From assembly GCF_050389775.1 (NCBI RefSeq), contig NZ_CP177144.1, positions 3,596,001-3,660,000 on the forward strand: a stretch of 64,000 bases of DNA, given 5' to 3'. This DNA comes from Marinibacterium sp050389775 (GTDB lineage Bacteria > Pseudomonadota > Alphaproteobacteria > Rhodobacterales > Rhodobacteraceae). Position 1 is the first letter of the stretch. The number at the start of each line of letters is the position of its first letter. Below the pieces are notes generated by a model. It saw nothing but the letters and a program-made list of their open reading frames with translations. It had not been told where the DNA came from and did not search any database. A program made the position numbers and the translations under genes. Of this stretch, positions 43,580 to 51,354 are shown piece after piece.

Positions 43580-44329
43580 TCAGCGCATGTAGAGCCCGCC
43601 GTTGACGTCCCAGCAGGCGCCCGTGACAAAGGCCGCATCGGGCGAACACAGCATGCGCACCATCGAGGCCACGAAATCGGGCGCGCCCAGCTGGCCCACG
43701 GGCAGGTTGGCCAGAAAACCCTCCATCCGGTCGCCCACGATGTCATGCACCATCGGCGTGTCCATCGGCCCCGGCGAAATGGCGTTGCAGGTGATCCCGA
43801 ACGGCGCCAGGTCGCGGGCAAAGACCTTGGTCAGGGTCAGGATCGCGCCCTTGGACGCCGCGTAATGCGCCCCCGTGGCCGTGCCCCCGTTCTGCCCGGC
43901 CAGCGAGGCCATGTTGACGATCCGCCCATAGCCCCGGTCCTTGAAATGCCGCCCGAAGGCCTGGCAGCCCGCAAAGGTCGACCCGGCATTGATGGCCATG
44001 ATTCGGTTGAACTCGTCCGGCGCGATCTCCAGCACCGGCCGGGCCTGGGTCACCGCCGCGTTGTTGACCAGCACCTCGGCCCCGCCCCAGCGCGTCACGA
44101 CGCGCTCCAGCAGGTCGTCGAAAGCCCCCGGCGCGGCCACGTCCATCGTCACGGCCATCACCGTCGCGCCCGTGCCATCGAGCTCGGCAGCCAGCGCCTC
44201 GGCCGCCGGGCCGTCGAGATCGGCGATGACCAGTTGGTATCCCGCCGCGTGCAGGGCCCGGCTGGCCGCCGCGCCAAAACCCTTTGCCCCGCCGGTGATC
44301 ACCGCTGTCTGTGCTGCTGTCTCGTCCAC
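43580..44329 (-). CDS. Short-chain dehydrogenase/reductase (FabG-like)
   Basis: A 249-residue classical SDR. The cofactor loop is TAVITGGAKGFGAAASRALH, then VLVNNAAVTQARPV (NNAA motif), the catalytic Ser in IVNMASLAGQNGG and the YxxxK as HYAASKGAI. ISPGPMDTPMV follows. It reduces or oxidises a keto/hydroxy group with NAD(P). The start is GTG at 44329. It lies 90 bp downstream of the small protein gene and the acyl-CoA-dehydrogenase-like monooxygenase gene on the same strand. The trio resembles the IacA-IacB-IacE part of indole-acetate degradation clusters, but other aromatic or steroid pathways have similar sets. Confidence 0.85.
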   Translation of the reverse strand: MDETAAQTAVITGGAKGFGAAASRALHAAGYQLVIADLDGPAAEALAAELDGTGATVMAVTMDVAAPGAFDDLLERVVTRWGGAEVLVNNAAVTQARPVLEIAPDEFNRIMAINAGSTFAGCQAFGRHFKDRGYGRIVNMASLAGQNGGTATGAHYAASKGAILTLTKVFARDLAPFGITCNAISPGPMDTPMVHDIVGDRMEGFLANLPVGQLGAPDFVASMVRMLCSPDAAFVTGACWDVNGGLYMR

Positions 44330-44419
44330 CCCGGTGCCCCCTGTTCCTCTGTCACCTGTCGGGCCTCGCGGCCCCTGTCGCCCCGGCCGGCCACCCCCGC
44401 GGGCCGCCGGCCGCCCGGA

Positions 44420-44782
44420 TCACAGCCGGGGGATTTCCAGCGCCCGGCCCATGCGGGCCTCGACGGTCATGTATTTCCACAGCCGGTCGTTGCCCTCGCC
44501 CACCACGATCGTGCGCAGCAGGTTGCAGGCCGCCTGCACGGCCTCGCGGTCGGGGAAATCGGCCAGGATGTACCAGGTGAACGGAAAGCCCACCGAGGCC
44601 CCGACCATGGTCTGGTCATCGTCGAACGTGCCGACGATCTCGACCCCGTCCATCTGGTCGATCCCGGCCATCAGCTCCTGGGTGGCCTTCCAGACCGGGC
44701 CGATCTGGTCGAAGGGCAGCGAGAAGAAGGCCGCGTGGTTGTTGAAACACAGCAGGGTGCGCAGTTTCGGCGTGTCGCTCAT
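44420..44782 (-). CDS. Small protein of flavin-monooxygenase operon (IacB-like?)
   Basis: A 120-residue soluble protein (KLRTLLCFNNHAAFFSLPFD near the N-terminus; VGASVGFPFTWYILADFPDR in the middle). No catalytic motif is evident; the length and alternating pattern suggest a ferredoxin-like alpha/beta barrel. The ATG at 44782 was chosen because a 41-residue longer frame overlaps the upstream gene with low-complexity sequence. It sits between the acyl-CoA-dehydrogenase-fold oxygenase and SDR genes. IacB of indole-acetate clusters occupies a similar place; I offer this as a weak resemblance. Confidence 0.65.
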   Translation of the reverse strand: MSDTPKLRTLLCFNNHAAFFSLPFDQIGPVWKATQELMAGIDQMDGVEIVGTFDDDQTMVGASVGFPFTWYILADFPDREAVQAACNLLRTIVVGEGNDRLWKYMTVEARMGRALEIPRL

Positions 44783-44804
44783 CTGGTTGGATCCTCTTGG
44801 AAAC

Positions 44805-46016
44805 TCAGGGGAAGCCCGGGGGCGTCTGCTCCCCGAACATGGCCGCGCCGGCGGCGGTCCAGGTGCCTTCGCCCATGAAGGCATGCTGGGCCACGCAGGC
44901 CGCATCGACCATCAGACGGCCCAGCGGGTGGCCGGCCATCATCGCGCTGGCCCCGCCCATCAGAAAGGCCTGGCGCGCGGCCTCGGCCCCGTCATGGGCA
45001 GCCATGGTCGAGGCCAGGCGCAGCTGGACATGGGTGTCGCGGCTGACCTCTGGCTGGTGCTGCAGCTCGTCCCAGGCCCGGGCCGTGACATCGTAGAACC
45101 GGGCGCGGGCGCCGGCCAGCGTGGCCTCGGCCCGGGCCAGGTGGGCCTGGACATAGGGCCGCTGGCCCGGGCCGGGCGCGCCGGTGATCGACGCCTTCTG
45201 CGCCGCGTCGGAGCGGATGTGATCCAGCGCCTCGCGCGCGGCCCCAAGCGCCACGACGGCCAGCACCTGGGCCGCCAGGGCCATGGCCGGATAGCGGAAG
45301 ATCGTGTCGTCCATCGTCGATTTCGACCCGCGGATAAAGGTCCAGTCCTCGGGCACGACGACCTTGTCGGCCACCAGGTCATGGCTGCCCGTGCCCCGCA
45401 GGCCGATCGTGTCCCAGGTCTCGTCGATGGTCACGCTGGCGCGGGGCATGACGGCCGTGCGCGGCAGGGGCGAGCCTTCGCCGTCCAGCTTGATGCCCCC
45501 GCCCAGCAGGTCCGCGCCCATCGACCCCGAGCACCAAGACCAGCGGCCCGACACCTCGATGCCCCCGGCCACGCGGCTGGCGGGCTGGGGCGGGAACAGG
45601 CCGCCGGCAAAGACCGTGTCGGGATTGCCGCCGTAGATCTCGGCAAAGGTCGCCTCGGGCAGGGCCGCGAGATAGGTCGAGGACACGCCAAAGCTGGCCA
45701 CCCAGCCCGCCGAGGGATCGGCCGCCGACAGGGTTTCGATCATGGCCAGGAAATCCATCGGCGTCAGGGCATCGCCGCCGAAACGCGCCGGCACGAAGGC
45801 CCGGTAGATGCCGATTTCCTTGAACCCCGCGACCACGTCGGCCGGGATGTGGCGCAGCCGGTCGAACTCGGCCCGCCGGGCGCGGATATCGGCACAGAGC
45901 TCGGTCATCCGGGCGGTTGCGGCGGTGCCCGGGGGTGCCGGGACGCGGGCCGGAAGGGCCGAGGACCCGGGCTGGGCGCCGGGCTGCAACATGGGCGTGG
46001 AAGCTGTGATCGTCAT
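44805..46016 (-). CDS. Acyl-CoA-dehydrogenase-fold flavin monooxygenase-like protein
   Basis: A 403-residue protein of the ACAD/HpaB-HsaA-IacA superfamily (group D flavin monooxygenases). It shows IYRAFVPARFGGDALTPMDF, LSAADPSAGWVASFGVSSTY, WDTIGLRGTGSHDLVADKVV (the glycine-Ser-His motif found in oxygenase members) and the C-terminal helical domain. No catalytic Glu of true acyl-CoA dehydrogenases was recognised. Such proteins hydroxylate aromatics with reduced flavin from a partner reductase, which is not seen here. The ATG at 46016 was preferred over 46028 because a GCGAGG site precedes it. It is the first gene of a three-gene operon. Confidence 0.78.
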   Translation of the reverse strand: MTITASTPMLQPGAQPGSSALPARVPAPPGTAATARMTELCADIRARRAEFDRLRHIPADVVAGFKEIGIYRAFVPARFGGDALTPMDFLAMIETLSAADPSAGWVASFGVSSTYLAALPEATFAEIYGGNPDTVFAGGLFPPQPASRVAGGIEVSGRWSWCSGSMGADLLGGGIKLDGEGSPLPRTAVMPRASVTIDETWDTIGLRGTGSHDLVADKVVVPEDWTFIRGSKSTMDDTIFRYPAMALAAQVLAVVALGAAREALDHIRSDAAQKASITGAPGPGQRPYVQAHLARAEATLAGARARFYDVTARAWDELQHQPEVSRDTHVQLRLASTMAAHDGAEAARQAFLMGGASAMMAGHPLGRLMVDAACVAQHAFMGEGTWTAAGAAMFGEQTPPGFP

Positions 46017-46427
46017 GGCGCCTCGCATGGCTGATTAGGTGAATATTACTGCAAATTTCCCAATCGCCTAGAAATTTTCTGTCGCCAGCCTGCGCAGGAA
46101 GGGTCATCGCTGTCGTCCAGGCCTGCCCTTCCCGGTATATTTCAAGCCTAAAACAATGACTTGTATCGCCCGCGCGGAAAATATGAGCAAGGTCTCTTTC
46201 CTGCCCGTTCCGCAGGCACCAGACCCTGCTTCCCGACCCCATTCCTCATGCAAATCGGCCCGCGATGCCCCGGGAAACCCCCGCGACCAACGCCTGCGGC
46301 CCCGCGATTCGCCGCGCCACGCGCGACGCGAATGGCGCCCACACAAAGACCGGCGCAGGGTCCTCCCATCGCCGGTCATTTTAGGTGAAAAGTATTCCAT
46401 TCCGCCGAAGCCATCCCCGGCGCGGCT
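46017..46427. promoter_or_regulatory. Promoter region upstream of the flavin-monooxygenase operon
   Basis: About 410 bp without a supported gene. The part next to the operon is AT-rich (46030-46080) and holds an imperfect inverted repeat TTAGGTGA ... TCGCCTAG around 46035-46070, a possible operator. The rest is GC-rich spacer downstream of nothing on the plus strand. Confidence 0.4.
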
Positions 46428-47390
46428 TCAGTCCCCGGCCAGCAACGCGGCAACGTGGTCCGGCCCGACCGGCCGGATGCCCGTCGGATTGAGCGCCTTG
46501 ATCGAATAGTAACCGGCCACGATGTGATCCATGTTCACCGTGTCCCGCACCCCGGGCAGGGCCAGCATGCGCCGCAGGTAGGCCGACAGGCGCGGATAGG
46601 CGGCAATCGCCCGGCGGTTGGTCTTGAACAGCCCGTGATAGGCCGCGTCAAAGCGGATCAGCGTGACAAAGGCCCGGATGTCGCTTTCGGTCAGCCGGTC
46701 GCCAAAGAGGAAATCGCCGGTCAGCTGGTCTTCCAGCGCGTCAAGCATCTCGAAGACCCCGGCCACGGCCTCGTCATAGGCGGCCTGGGTCGTGGCAAAC
46801 CCGGCCTTGTAGACCCCGTTGTTGAGCAGATCGTAGAGCCGCGGGTTCAGCGCGTCGATCCCGGCGGCCAGGTCCTGCGGATAGAGCCGCAGATCCGATG
46901 GCACCAGCTCTTCAAAGGCCGTGTCCAGCATGCGCAGGATGTCGGCGCTTTCATTGTTGACCAGCCGGCCCGTGGCCATGTCCCACAGCACCGGCACCGT
47001 GGCCCGGCCGGTGAACCGGGGATCGGCCCGGGTGTACAATTCGTGGATATGGCCGGCCCCGAAAAGCGGGTCGTCATCGGCGCCCGGATAGCCGCCGAAC
47101 CGCCAGCCCTGGTCGGTCAGCACCGGGTTGACCACGGTGACCGGGATGAGAGCCTGCAAGCCCTTCAGCGCCCGGGCCATCAGCGCGCGCGAGGCCCAGG
47201 GGCAGATCAGCGCGACATAGAGCCGATAGCGCCCGGCCTCGGCGCGAAACCCGCCCTCGCCGGTCGGGCCGGGCCGGCCATCGGGCGTGATCCAGTGGCG
47301 AAAGCTCGACACCTGGCGGACGAACCGCCCCTGGTCGTCGGCCTTTTGCACGGGCTGCCAATCTTCGGTCCATTTGCCATCGACAAGCAT
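46428..47390 (-). CDS. yqjG: Glutathionyl-hydroquinone reductase (YqjG/PcpF-type GST)
   Basis: A 320-residue Xi-class glutathione transferase. Signatures are RFVRQVSSFRHWITPDG, the catalytic Cys in YVALICPWASRALMAR, then the thioredoxin-fold end VPVLWDMATGRLVNNESADI (NESADI is the family signature) and the C-terminal LTESDIRAFVTLIRFDAAYH. It reduces glutathionyl-hydroquinones to hydroquinones using glutathione. AAGGAG precedes the ATG. It lies 20 bases after the catechol dioxygenase-like gene, a common association of quinone/catechol detoxification genes. Confidence 0.9.
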   Translation of the reverse strand: MLVDGKWTEDWQPVQKADDQGRFVRQVSSFRHWITPDGRPGPTGEGGFRAEAGRYRLYVALICPWASRALMARALKGLQALIPVTVVNPVLTDQGWRFGGYPGADDDPLFGAGHIHELYTRADPRFTGRATVPVLWDMATGRLVNNESADILRMLDTAFEELVPSDLRLYPQDLAAGIDALNPRLYDLLNNGVYKAGFATTQAAYDEAVAGVFEMLDALEDQLTGDFLFGDRLTESDIRAFVTLIRFDAAYHGLFKTNRRAIAAYPRLSAYLRRMLALPGVRDTVNMDHIVAGYYSIKALNPTGIRPVGPDHVAALLAGD

Positions 47391-47410
47391 GGCGGTGCTC
47401 CTTTTCCCGG

Positions 47411-48232
47411 TCAGGCGTGAAAGACGAAACTGCGCATCGAGACCGACCCCAGGTCGATGCTGTCGGTCATGAAGACCAGATCGTCGCGTGCATCGGCCGC
47501 CCCGGCGACGGTCAGCGCCGGCAGGTAATGTTCCAGCGACGGATGGGCGATGCGCAACAGCTCGCCCTGCCCCGCCCGGTCGGCCAGGGCGTCGATGTCG
47601 CGGTCGGCCAGGCGTTCGGCGAAATGTCTGTCGAATTCCACCGCCCAGTCATGCGGCCGGCCGCCCATGCGCATGGCCCTGAGGTTGTGCACGACATTGC
47701 CCGACCCCAGGATCAGCACCCCCCGGTCGCGCAGCTGCGACAGCAGGCGGCCGGTCTCGACATGCCAGGGCAGATCACGGGTGATGTCGAGCGACAGCTG
47801 AAAGACCGGCACATCGGCCTGCGGGTAAAGCCAGCTGAGCACCGACCAGGCGCCATGGTCCAGCCCCCAGCGGTCATCCCCCTCGGCATGGTGGCTGGCC
47901 AGCAGGCTGGCCACTTCGCGGGCCAGCTCCGGAGCACCCTGGGCCGGGTAGAGCTGTTCATGCAAGGCCTCGGGGAAGCCGTGGAAATCGTGGATCGTGC
48001 GGGGCATGGCCGACACATCGACCAGCGTGCTGCCCCGGGTCATCCAATGGGCCGACACGACCAGGATGGCTGCCGGCCGGGGCAGGATCTCGCCCAGCCC
48101 GGCCCAGCTGCGCGAATAGGCATTGTCATCGAGCGCGTTCATCGGGCTGCCATGGCCCAGGAACACAACAGGCATGCGCGCCGACAACGGCAGGCTGTCC
48201 CTGAGACGGCGAAGACCTTCGGTGGCGGACAT
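47411..48232 (-). CDS. ygiD: Class III extradiol dioxygenase (4,5-DOPA dioxygenase, YgiD type)
   Basis: A 273-residue LigB-fold non-haem iron/zinc dioxygenase. The metal-site residues appear in VVFLGHGSPMNALDDN (first His), ILVVSAHWMTRGSTLVD (second His) and LGSGNVVHNLRAMR (third His region). FHGFPEALHEQLYPAQGAPE is typical of YgiD/DODA proteins. It opens a catechol ring such as L-DOPA. GGAG precedes the ATG. It is divergent from the LysR gene, which is its likely regulator. Confidence 0.88.
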   Translation of the reverse strand: MSATEGLRRLRDSLPLSARMPVVFLGHGSPMNALDDNAYSRSWAGLGEILPRPAAILVVSAHWMTRGSTLVDVSAMPRTIHDFHGFPEALHEQLYPAQGAPELAREVASLLASHHAEGDDRWGLDHGAWSVLSWLYPQADVPVFQLSLDITRDLPWHVETGRLLSQLRDRGVLILGSGNVVHNLRAMRMGGRPHDWAVEFDRHFAERLADRDIDALADRAGQGELLRIAHPSLEHYLPALTVAGAADARDDLVFMTDSIDLGSVSMRSFVFHA

Positions 48233-48346
48233 GGGCGGGCTCCTTTCCCCGGGCGGCGTGGTGATACCGGCAATATGCGCCTTGCGTGGCCGGCATGAAA
48301 TGGAGATGGTATGGAATGACTATCCACATCATGTTCCGAATAACCC

Positions 48347-49255
48347 ATGGACCTTCTTGACGGGCTGAACGCCTTCGTGGCCACCGCACGCAGCGGGTCC
48401 TTTACCGGGGCAGCCGAACGGCTGGGCCTGTCGAACCGGCTGACATCGAAATACGTGGCCGAGCTCGAGGCCCGGCTGGGCGTGCGGCTGTTCCAGCGCA
48501 CGACCCGGCGGGTCGGGCTGACCCCGGCGGGCGAAGAGCTGATGCGCCGGGCGCCGGCCCTGCTCGACGAGTTGTCCGAGATGCTGGCTGCCGTGGGTGA
48601 CGGCGATGGCGACGGTGCGCAGGGGCTGACCGGCCCGCTGCGGCTGAGCGCGCCGCTGGATTTCGGAGAGGTCTATGTCAAGGATCTGCTGATCCGGTTC
48701 ACCCGGGCCCACCCCGGGCTCAGCATCGACCTGCGGCTGAGCGACAGCTACACCGACCTGGCCCGCGAGGGGATCGACCTGGCCTTTCGCATCGGCGAGA
48801 CGGACGTGTCATCGATGAAACTGGCCCGGCTGGGCGAGATCGAGAACCGGCTGGTGGCCAGCCCCGATTACATCGCCCGCCACGGCGCGCCGCAGCGGCC
48901 CGAGGACCTCGGCGGGCACGATTGCATCGTCGACACCAACCGCCGCCGGCCGTCGCACTGGGCCTTTCGCCACGCGGGCCGGCCGGTCGAGGTGGCGGTG
49001 TCGGGCGGATTCAGCGTCAATTCGGCCCATGTCGCCCGCGACTTGGCCATGGCCGGGCGCGGCGTGGCCTATTGCCCGCGCTTCGTGTTGGGCCGGGCGA
49101 TCGAGGACGGGCGGCTGGTGCGCCTGCTCGAAGGACAGGAAGGCCCGGCCCATCCGCTGTCGGCGGCCTATCTCGAAGGCCGCACCCTGCCGCGCAAGGT
49201 CCGGGCGCTGATCGATTTCGCCCGGGTCGACATCCGCAGCGCCGGGGTGCTTTAG
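48347..49255 (+). CDS. LysR-family transcriptional regulator
   Basis: A 302-residue regulator with an N-terminal winged HTH (FVATARSGSFTGAAERLGLS, NRLTSKYVAELEARLGVRLF, QRTTRRVGLTPAGEEL) and a C-terminal periplasmic-binding-like effector domain. It is of the CrgA/DmlR subgroup, by the PLRLSAPLDFGEVYVKDLLI segment. It is divergent from ygiD-yqjG across 114 bp, the classical arrangement for LysR control of that operon. No clear Shine-Dalgarno is seen before the ATG. Confidence 0.9.
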   Translation: MDLLDGLNAFVATARSGSFTGAAERLGLSNRLTSKYVAELEARLGVRLFQRTTRRVGLTPAGEELMRRAPALLDELSEMLAAVGDGDGDGAQGLTGPLRLSAPLDFGEVYVKDLLIRFTRAHPGLSIDLRLSDSYTDLAREGIDLAFRIGETDVSSMKLARLGEIENRLVASPDYIARHGAPQRPEDLGGHDCIVDTNRRRPSHWAFRHAGRPVEVAVSGGFSVNSAHVARDLAMAGRGVAYCPRFVLGRAIEDGRLVRLLEGQEGPAHPLSAAYLEGRTLPRKVRALIDFARVDIRSAGVL

Positions 49256-49669
49256 CCCGGTCGCGGCGCCGGCCATGCAATGGCCCAAGCAGCGACACCG
49301 GCCGTCGGCCTTGCACTCAGCGCGTTGCAACAGGGCCATCCCCGGACCAAACCCCACCCAGCAACCGGGCCTTGCCATTCGGGCCCACCCTGCACTCTAC
49401 TTTCGCCCCTCGGACATCCGGCGACCGCCGAATGGCTCCCGCGCCCGCGACCCTCTTGCCGGAAGGACCTCGACCCGACGGCCCTGCCCGGCAGGACACC
49501 TCTCTCCAACAAACCGCGCGCTCCGCGACCGCGCCCGCCCAAACGGCCCGACCGCCGGGCCCTTCCGCCATTCGTGATCACAGGTGAGCGCCCGGCCGGC
49601 GCTTGCACGCTTGACCGTGCCGGCGCGCTGGCCTTTGTGATCACGACACGAAAGCCAGGAACCAAGGCC
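49256..49669. promoter_or_regulatory. Intergenic region upstream of the GNAT gene with paired GTGATCAC palindromes
   Basis: A 414-bp gap. Two identical 8-bp palindromes GTGATCAC lie at 49574-49581 and 49637-49644, 63 bp apart (about six helical turns), within 100 bp of the GNAT start; a pair of operator sites is possible. The open frames that span the gap are low-complexity and not supported. Confidence 0.4.
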
Positions 49670-50191
49670 ATGACGCGCCCTCTTGCCCAACCGCCCGCCG
49701 ACACCGCCCCGCACCCCGGCGGGCCGGTCATCACCTTTGCCCGCCTGCCGGCCATCGACCCGGACCTGCTGGTCGCCCACATGTCCGATCCGCGGGTCAT
49801 CGCCCACCTGCCGCTGCTGACAGACCCCTTCGACGCCGCCATGGCCGCCCGCTTTGTCGCGGCCAAGGAAGCCTGCTGGCTGCGCGACGGGCTGGGTCAC
49901 TGGGCCTTCCTGGCCGATGGGCAATATGTCGGCTGGGGCGGGTTCCAGAAGGAAGACGGCGAATGGGATTTCGGACTGGTGCTGACCGGCGACGCCTTTG
50001 GGCTTGGCCGTCGGATCACCGCCCAGGCGCTGGATTTCGCCCGCCGGGACGCGCGCATGCCTTACGTGACCTTCCTGCTGCCCCCGTCGCGCCGCCACCT
50101 CGGCGCGCTGCGCCGGCTGGGCGCCCAGCCGATGGGCCGGGTCGTGCATGACGGCCAGGAATTCCTGAAGTTCCGCCTGGACACGGCCTGA
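49670..50191 (+). CDS. GNAT-family N-acetyltransferase
   Basis: A 173-residue acetyltransferase of the RimJ/RimL-like GNAT type: GHWAFLADGQYVGWGGFQKE, EWDFGLVLTGDAFGLGRRIT (acetyl-CoA loop with G-L-G-R), LDFARRDARMPYVTFLLPPS and ALRRLGAQPMGRVVHDG. The start at ATG 49670 begins a plausible N-terminus (MTRPLAQPPAD); the longer frame is not supported. It is a single gene, convergent with oxyR. The substrate is unknown. Confidence 0.82.
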   Translation: MTRPLAQPPADTAPHPGGPVITFARLPAIDPDLLVAHMSDPRVIAHLPLLTDPFDAAMAARFVAAKEACWLRDGLGHWAFLADGQYVGWGGFQKEDGEWDFGLVLTGDAFGLGRRITAQALDFARRDARMPYVTFLLPPSRRHLGALRRLGAQPMGRVVHDGQEFLKFRLDTA

Positions 50192-50213
50192 CCGGCCGAC
50201 CCGGCGCGCGGCT

Positions 50214-51161
50214 TCAGCCCGGGGCCATCCCACCGGCCCGGGCCCCGGAACCACCGCCCAGGTCCGCCCCCATCTCCAGCCCGACATCGCGCACCACGTC
50301 GGCCACCCGGTCGAGGTGATCGGCCAGCGGCGAGCTGCGGCGCCAGACCATGCCGATGGTCCGCGTCGGCCGGGGCCGCGACAGCCGGGCGACCGAAACC
50401 ATGGCCGAACGGGTTTCGATCGGCACGGCCATTTCCGGGATCAGCGTGATGCCGATCCCCGCCCCGACCATCTGCACCAGCGTCGACAGCGATGAGCCTT
50501 CCATCAGCTCGCGCGTGACCGACGGCGTCAGCTGGCAGAACGACAGCGCCTGGTCGCGGAAGCAATGGCCCTCTTCCAGCAGCAGCAGGCGCATCTCGCG
50601 CAGGGTGTCCGGCGCGGGCACCGGCTCGTTGGCCTCCGACAGCGGCCGGACCAGCACGAATTCCTCGTCAAAGAGCGCACGTTCCTCCAGCGCCGGTTCC
50701 GAGACCGGCAGCGCCACGATGGCCGCATCCAGCCGGCCCTTGAGCAGATCGTCGATCAGCCGTCCGGTCACCGCCTCGCGCGGGCGCGGATCGAGATCGG
50801 GGAAATGGGTGGCAAAGGCCCCGATCAGGCGGGGCAGAAGATAGGGCGCAACGGTGGGAATCACCCCCAGCCGCAGCCGCCCCGACAGCGAACCATGGGC
50901 CGTGCGGGCCAGGTCTTCGATCTCGTCGACCTGGCGCAGGATCTCGCGCGCCCGCTCGGCCAGCAGCTCGCCCAGCCCGGTCAGCCGGATGCGCCGGGCG
51001 GTGCGGTCGATCAGCGGCGCACCCAGCAGGGCTTCGAGTTCCTTCATCTGGACCGACAACGCCGGCTGCGAGATCGAACAGGCCTCGGCGGCCAGTCCGA
51101 AATGGCCGTGACGGGCCAGCGCCTCGAAATATCGCAGGTGTTTCATGGTCAGATTTATCAT
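50214..51161 (-). CDS. oxyR: Hydrogen-peroxide-sensing LysR regulator OxyR
   Basis: A 315-residue LysR protein. The HTH is LRYFEALARHGHFGLAAEAC, SISQPALSVQMKELEALLGA. The redox switch is EEGHCFRDQALSFCQL with Cys200 and Cys209, the spacing of the E. coli pair (199/208). It forms a disulfide when oxidised and activates katG. The start is either 51161 (MINLTMKHL) or 51146 (MKHLRYF); the longer form overlaps the operator-like site, which favours 51146 slightly. It is divergent from katG across about 190 bp. Confidence 0.93.
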   Translation of the reverse strand: MINLTMKHLRYFEALARHGHFGLAAEACSISQPALSVQMKELEALLGAPLIDRTARRIRLTGLGELLAERAREILRQVDEIEDLARTAHGSLSGRLRLGVIPTVAPYLLPRLIGAFATHFPDLDPRPREAVTGRLIDDLLKGRLDAAIVALPVSEPALEERALFDEEFVLVRPLSEANEPVPAPDTLREMRLLLLEEGHCFRDQALSFCQLTPSVTRELMEGSSLSTLVQMVGAGIGITLIPEMAVPIETRSAMVSVARLSRPRPTRTIGMVWRRSSPLADHLDRVADVVRDVGLEMGADLGGGSGARAGGMAPG

Positions 51162-51354
51162 AGGAAAAACTTATCATGACGATCAGGAAATACAACTTAA
51201 CTTTATGGTCAGACATGGTATCAGGGGCGCTGAACGGAGACGCTCCGGTGCCTGCTCCGGATGGACGACAGAGGGCGCCGCACCGGGTTCCGTCGGCACG
51301 ACAGCCAACGACCAGAAGGCCGCGACACCGGCCTTGTCAGCAAAGGAGTACAAC
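51160..51354. promoter_or_regulatory. oxyR/katG divergent regulatory region
   Basis: AT-rich near oxyR. ATAGGAAAAACTTAT (51160-51174) resembles half of the OxyR box (ATAG-N7-CTAT), and the sequence continues AT-rich with the similar word CATGACGATCAGG. AAAGGAG lies 6 bases before the katG ATG. An OxyR-controlled promoter for katG is inferred. Confidence 0.55.

Noticed and set aside
48233..48346. A specific LysR operator in the ygiD/LysR gap
   Set aside because: Partial dyads exist (around 48300-48335) but none is clear enough to name.
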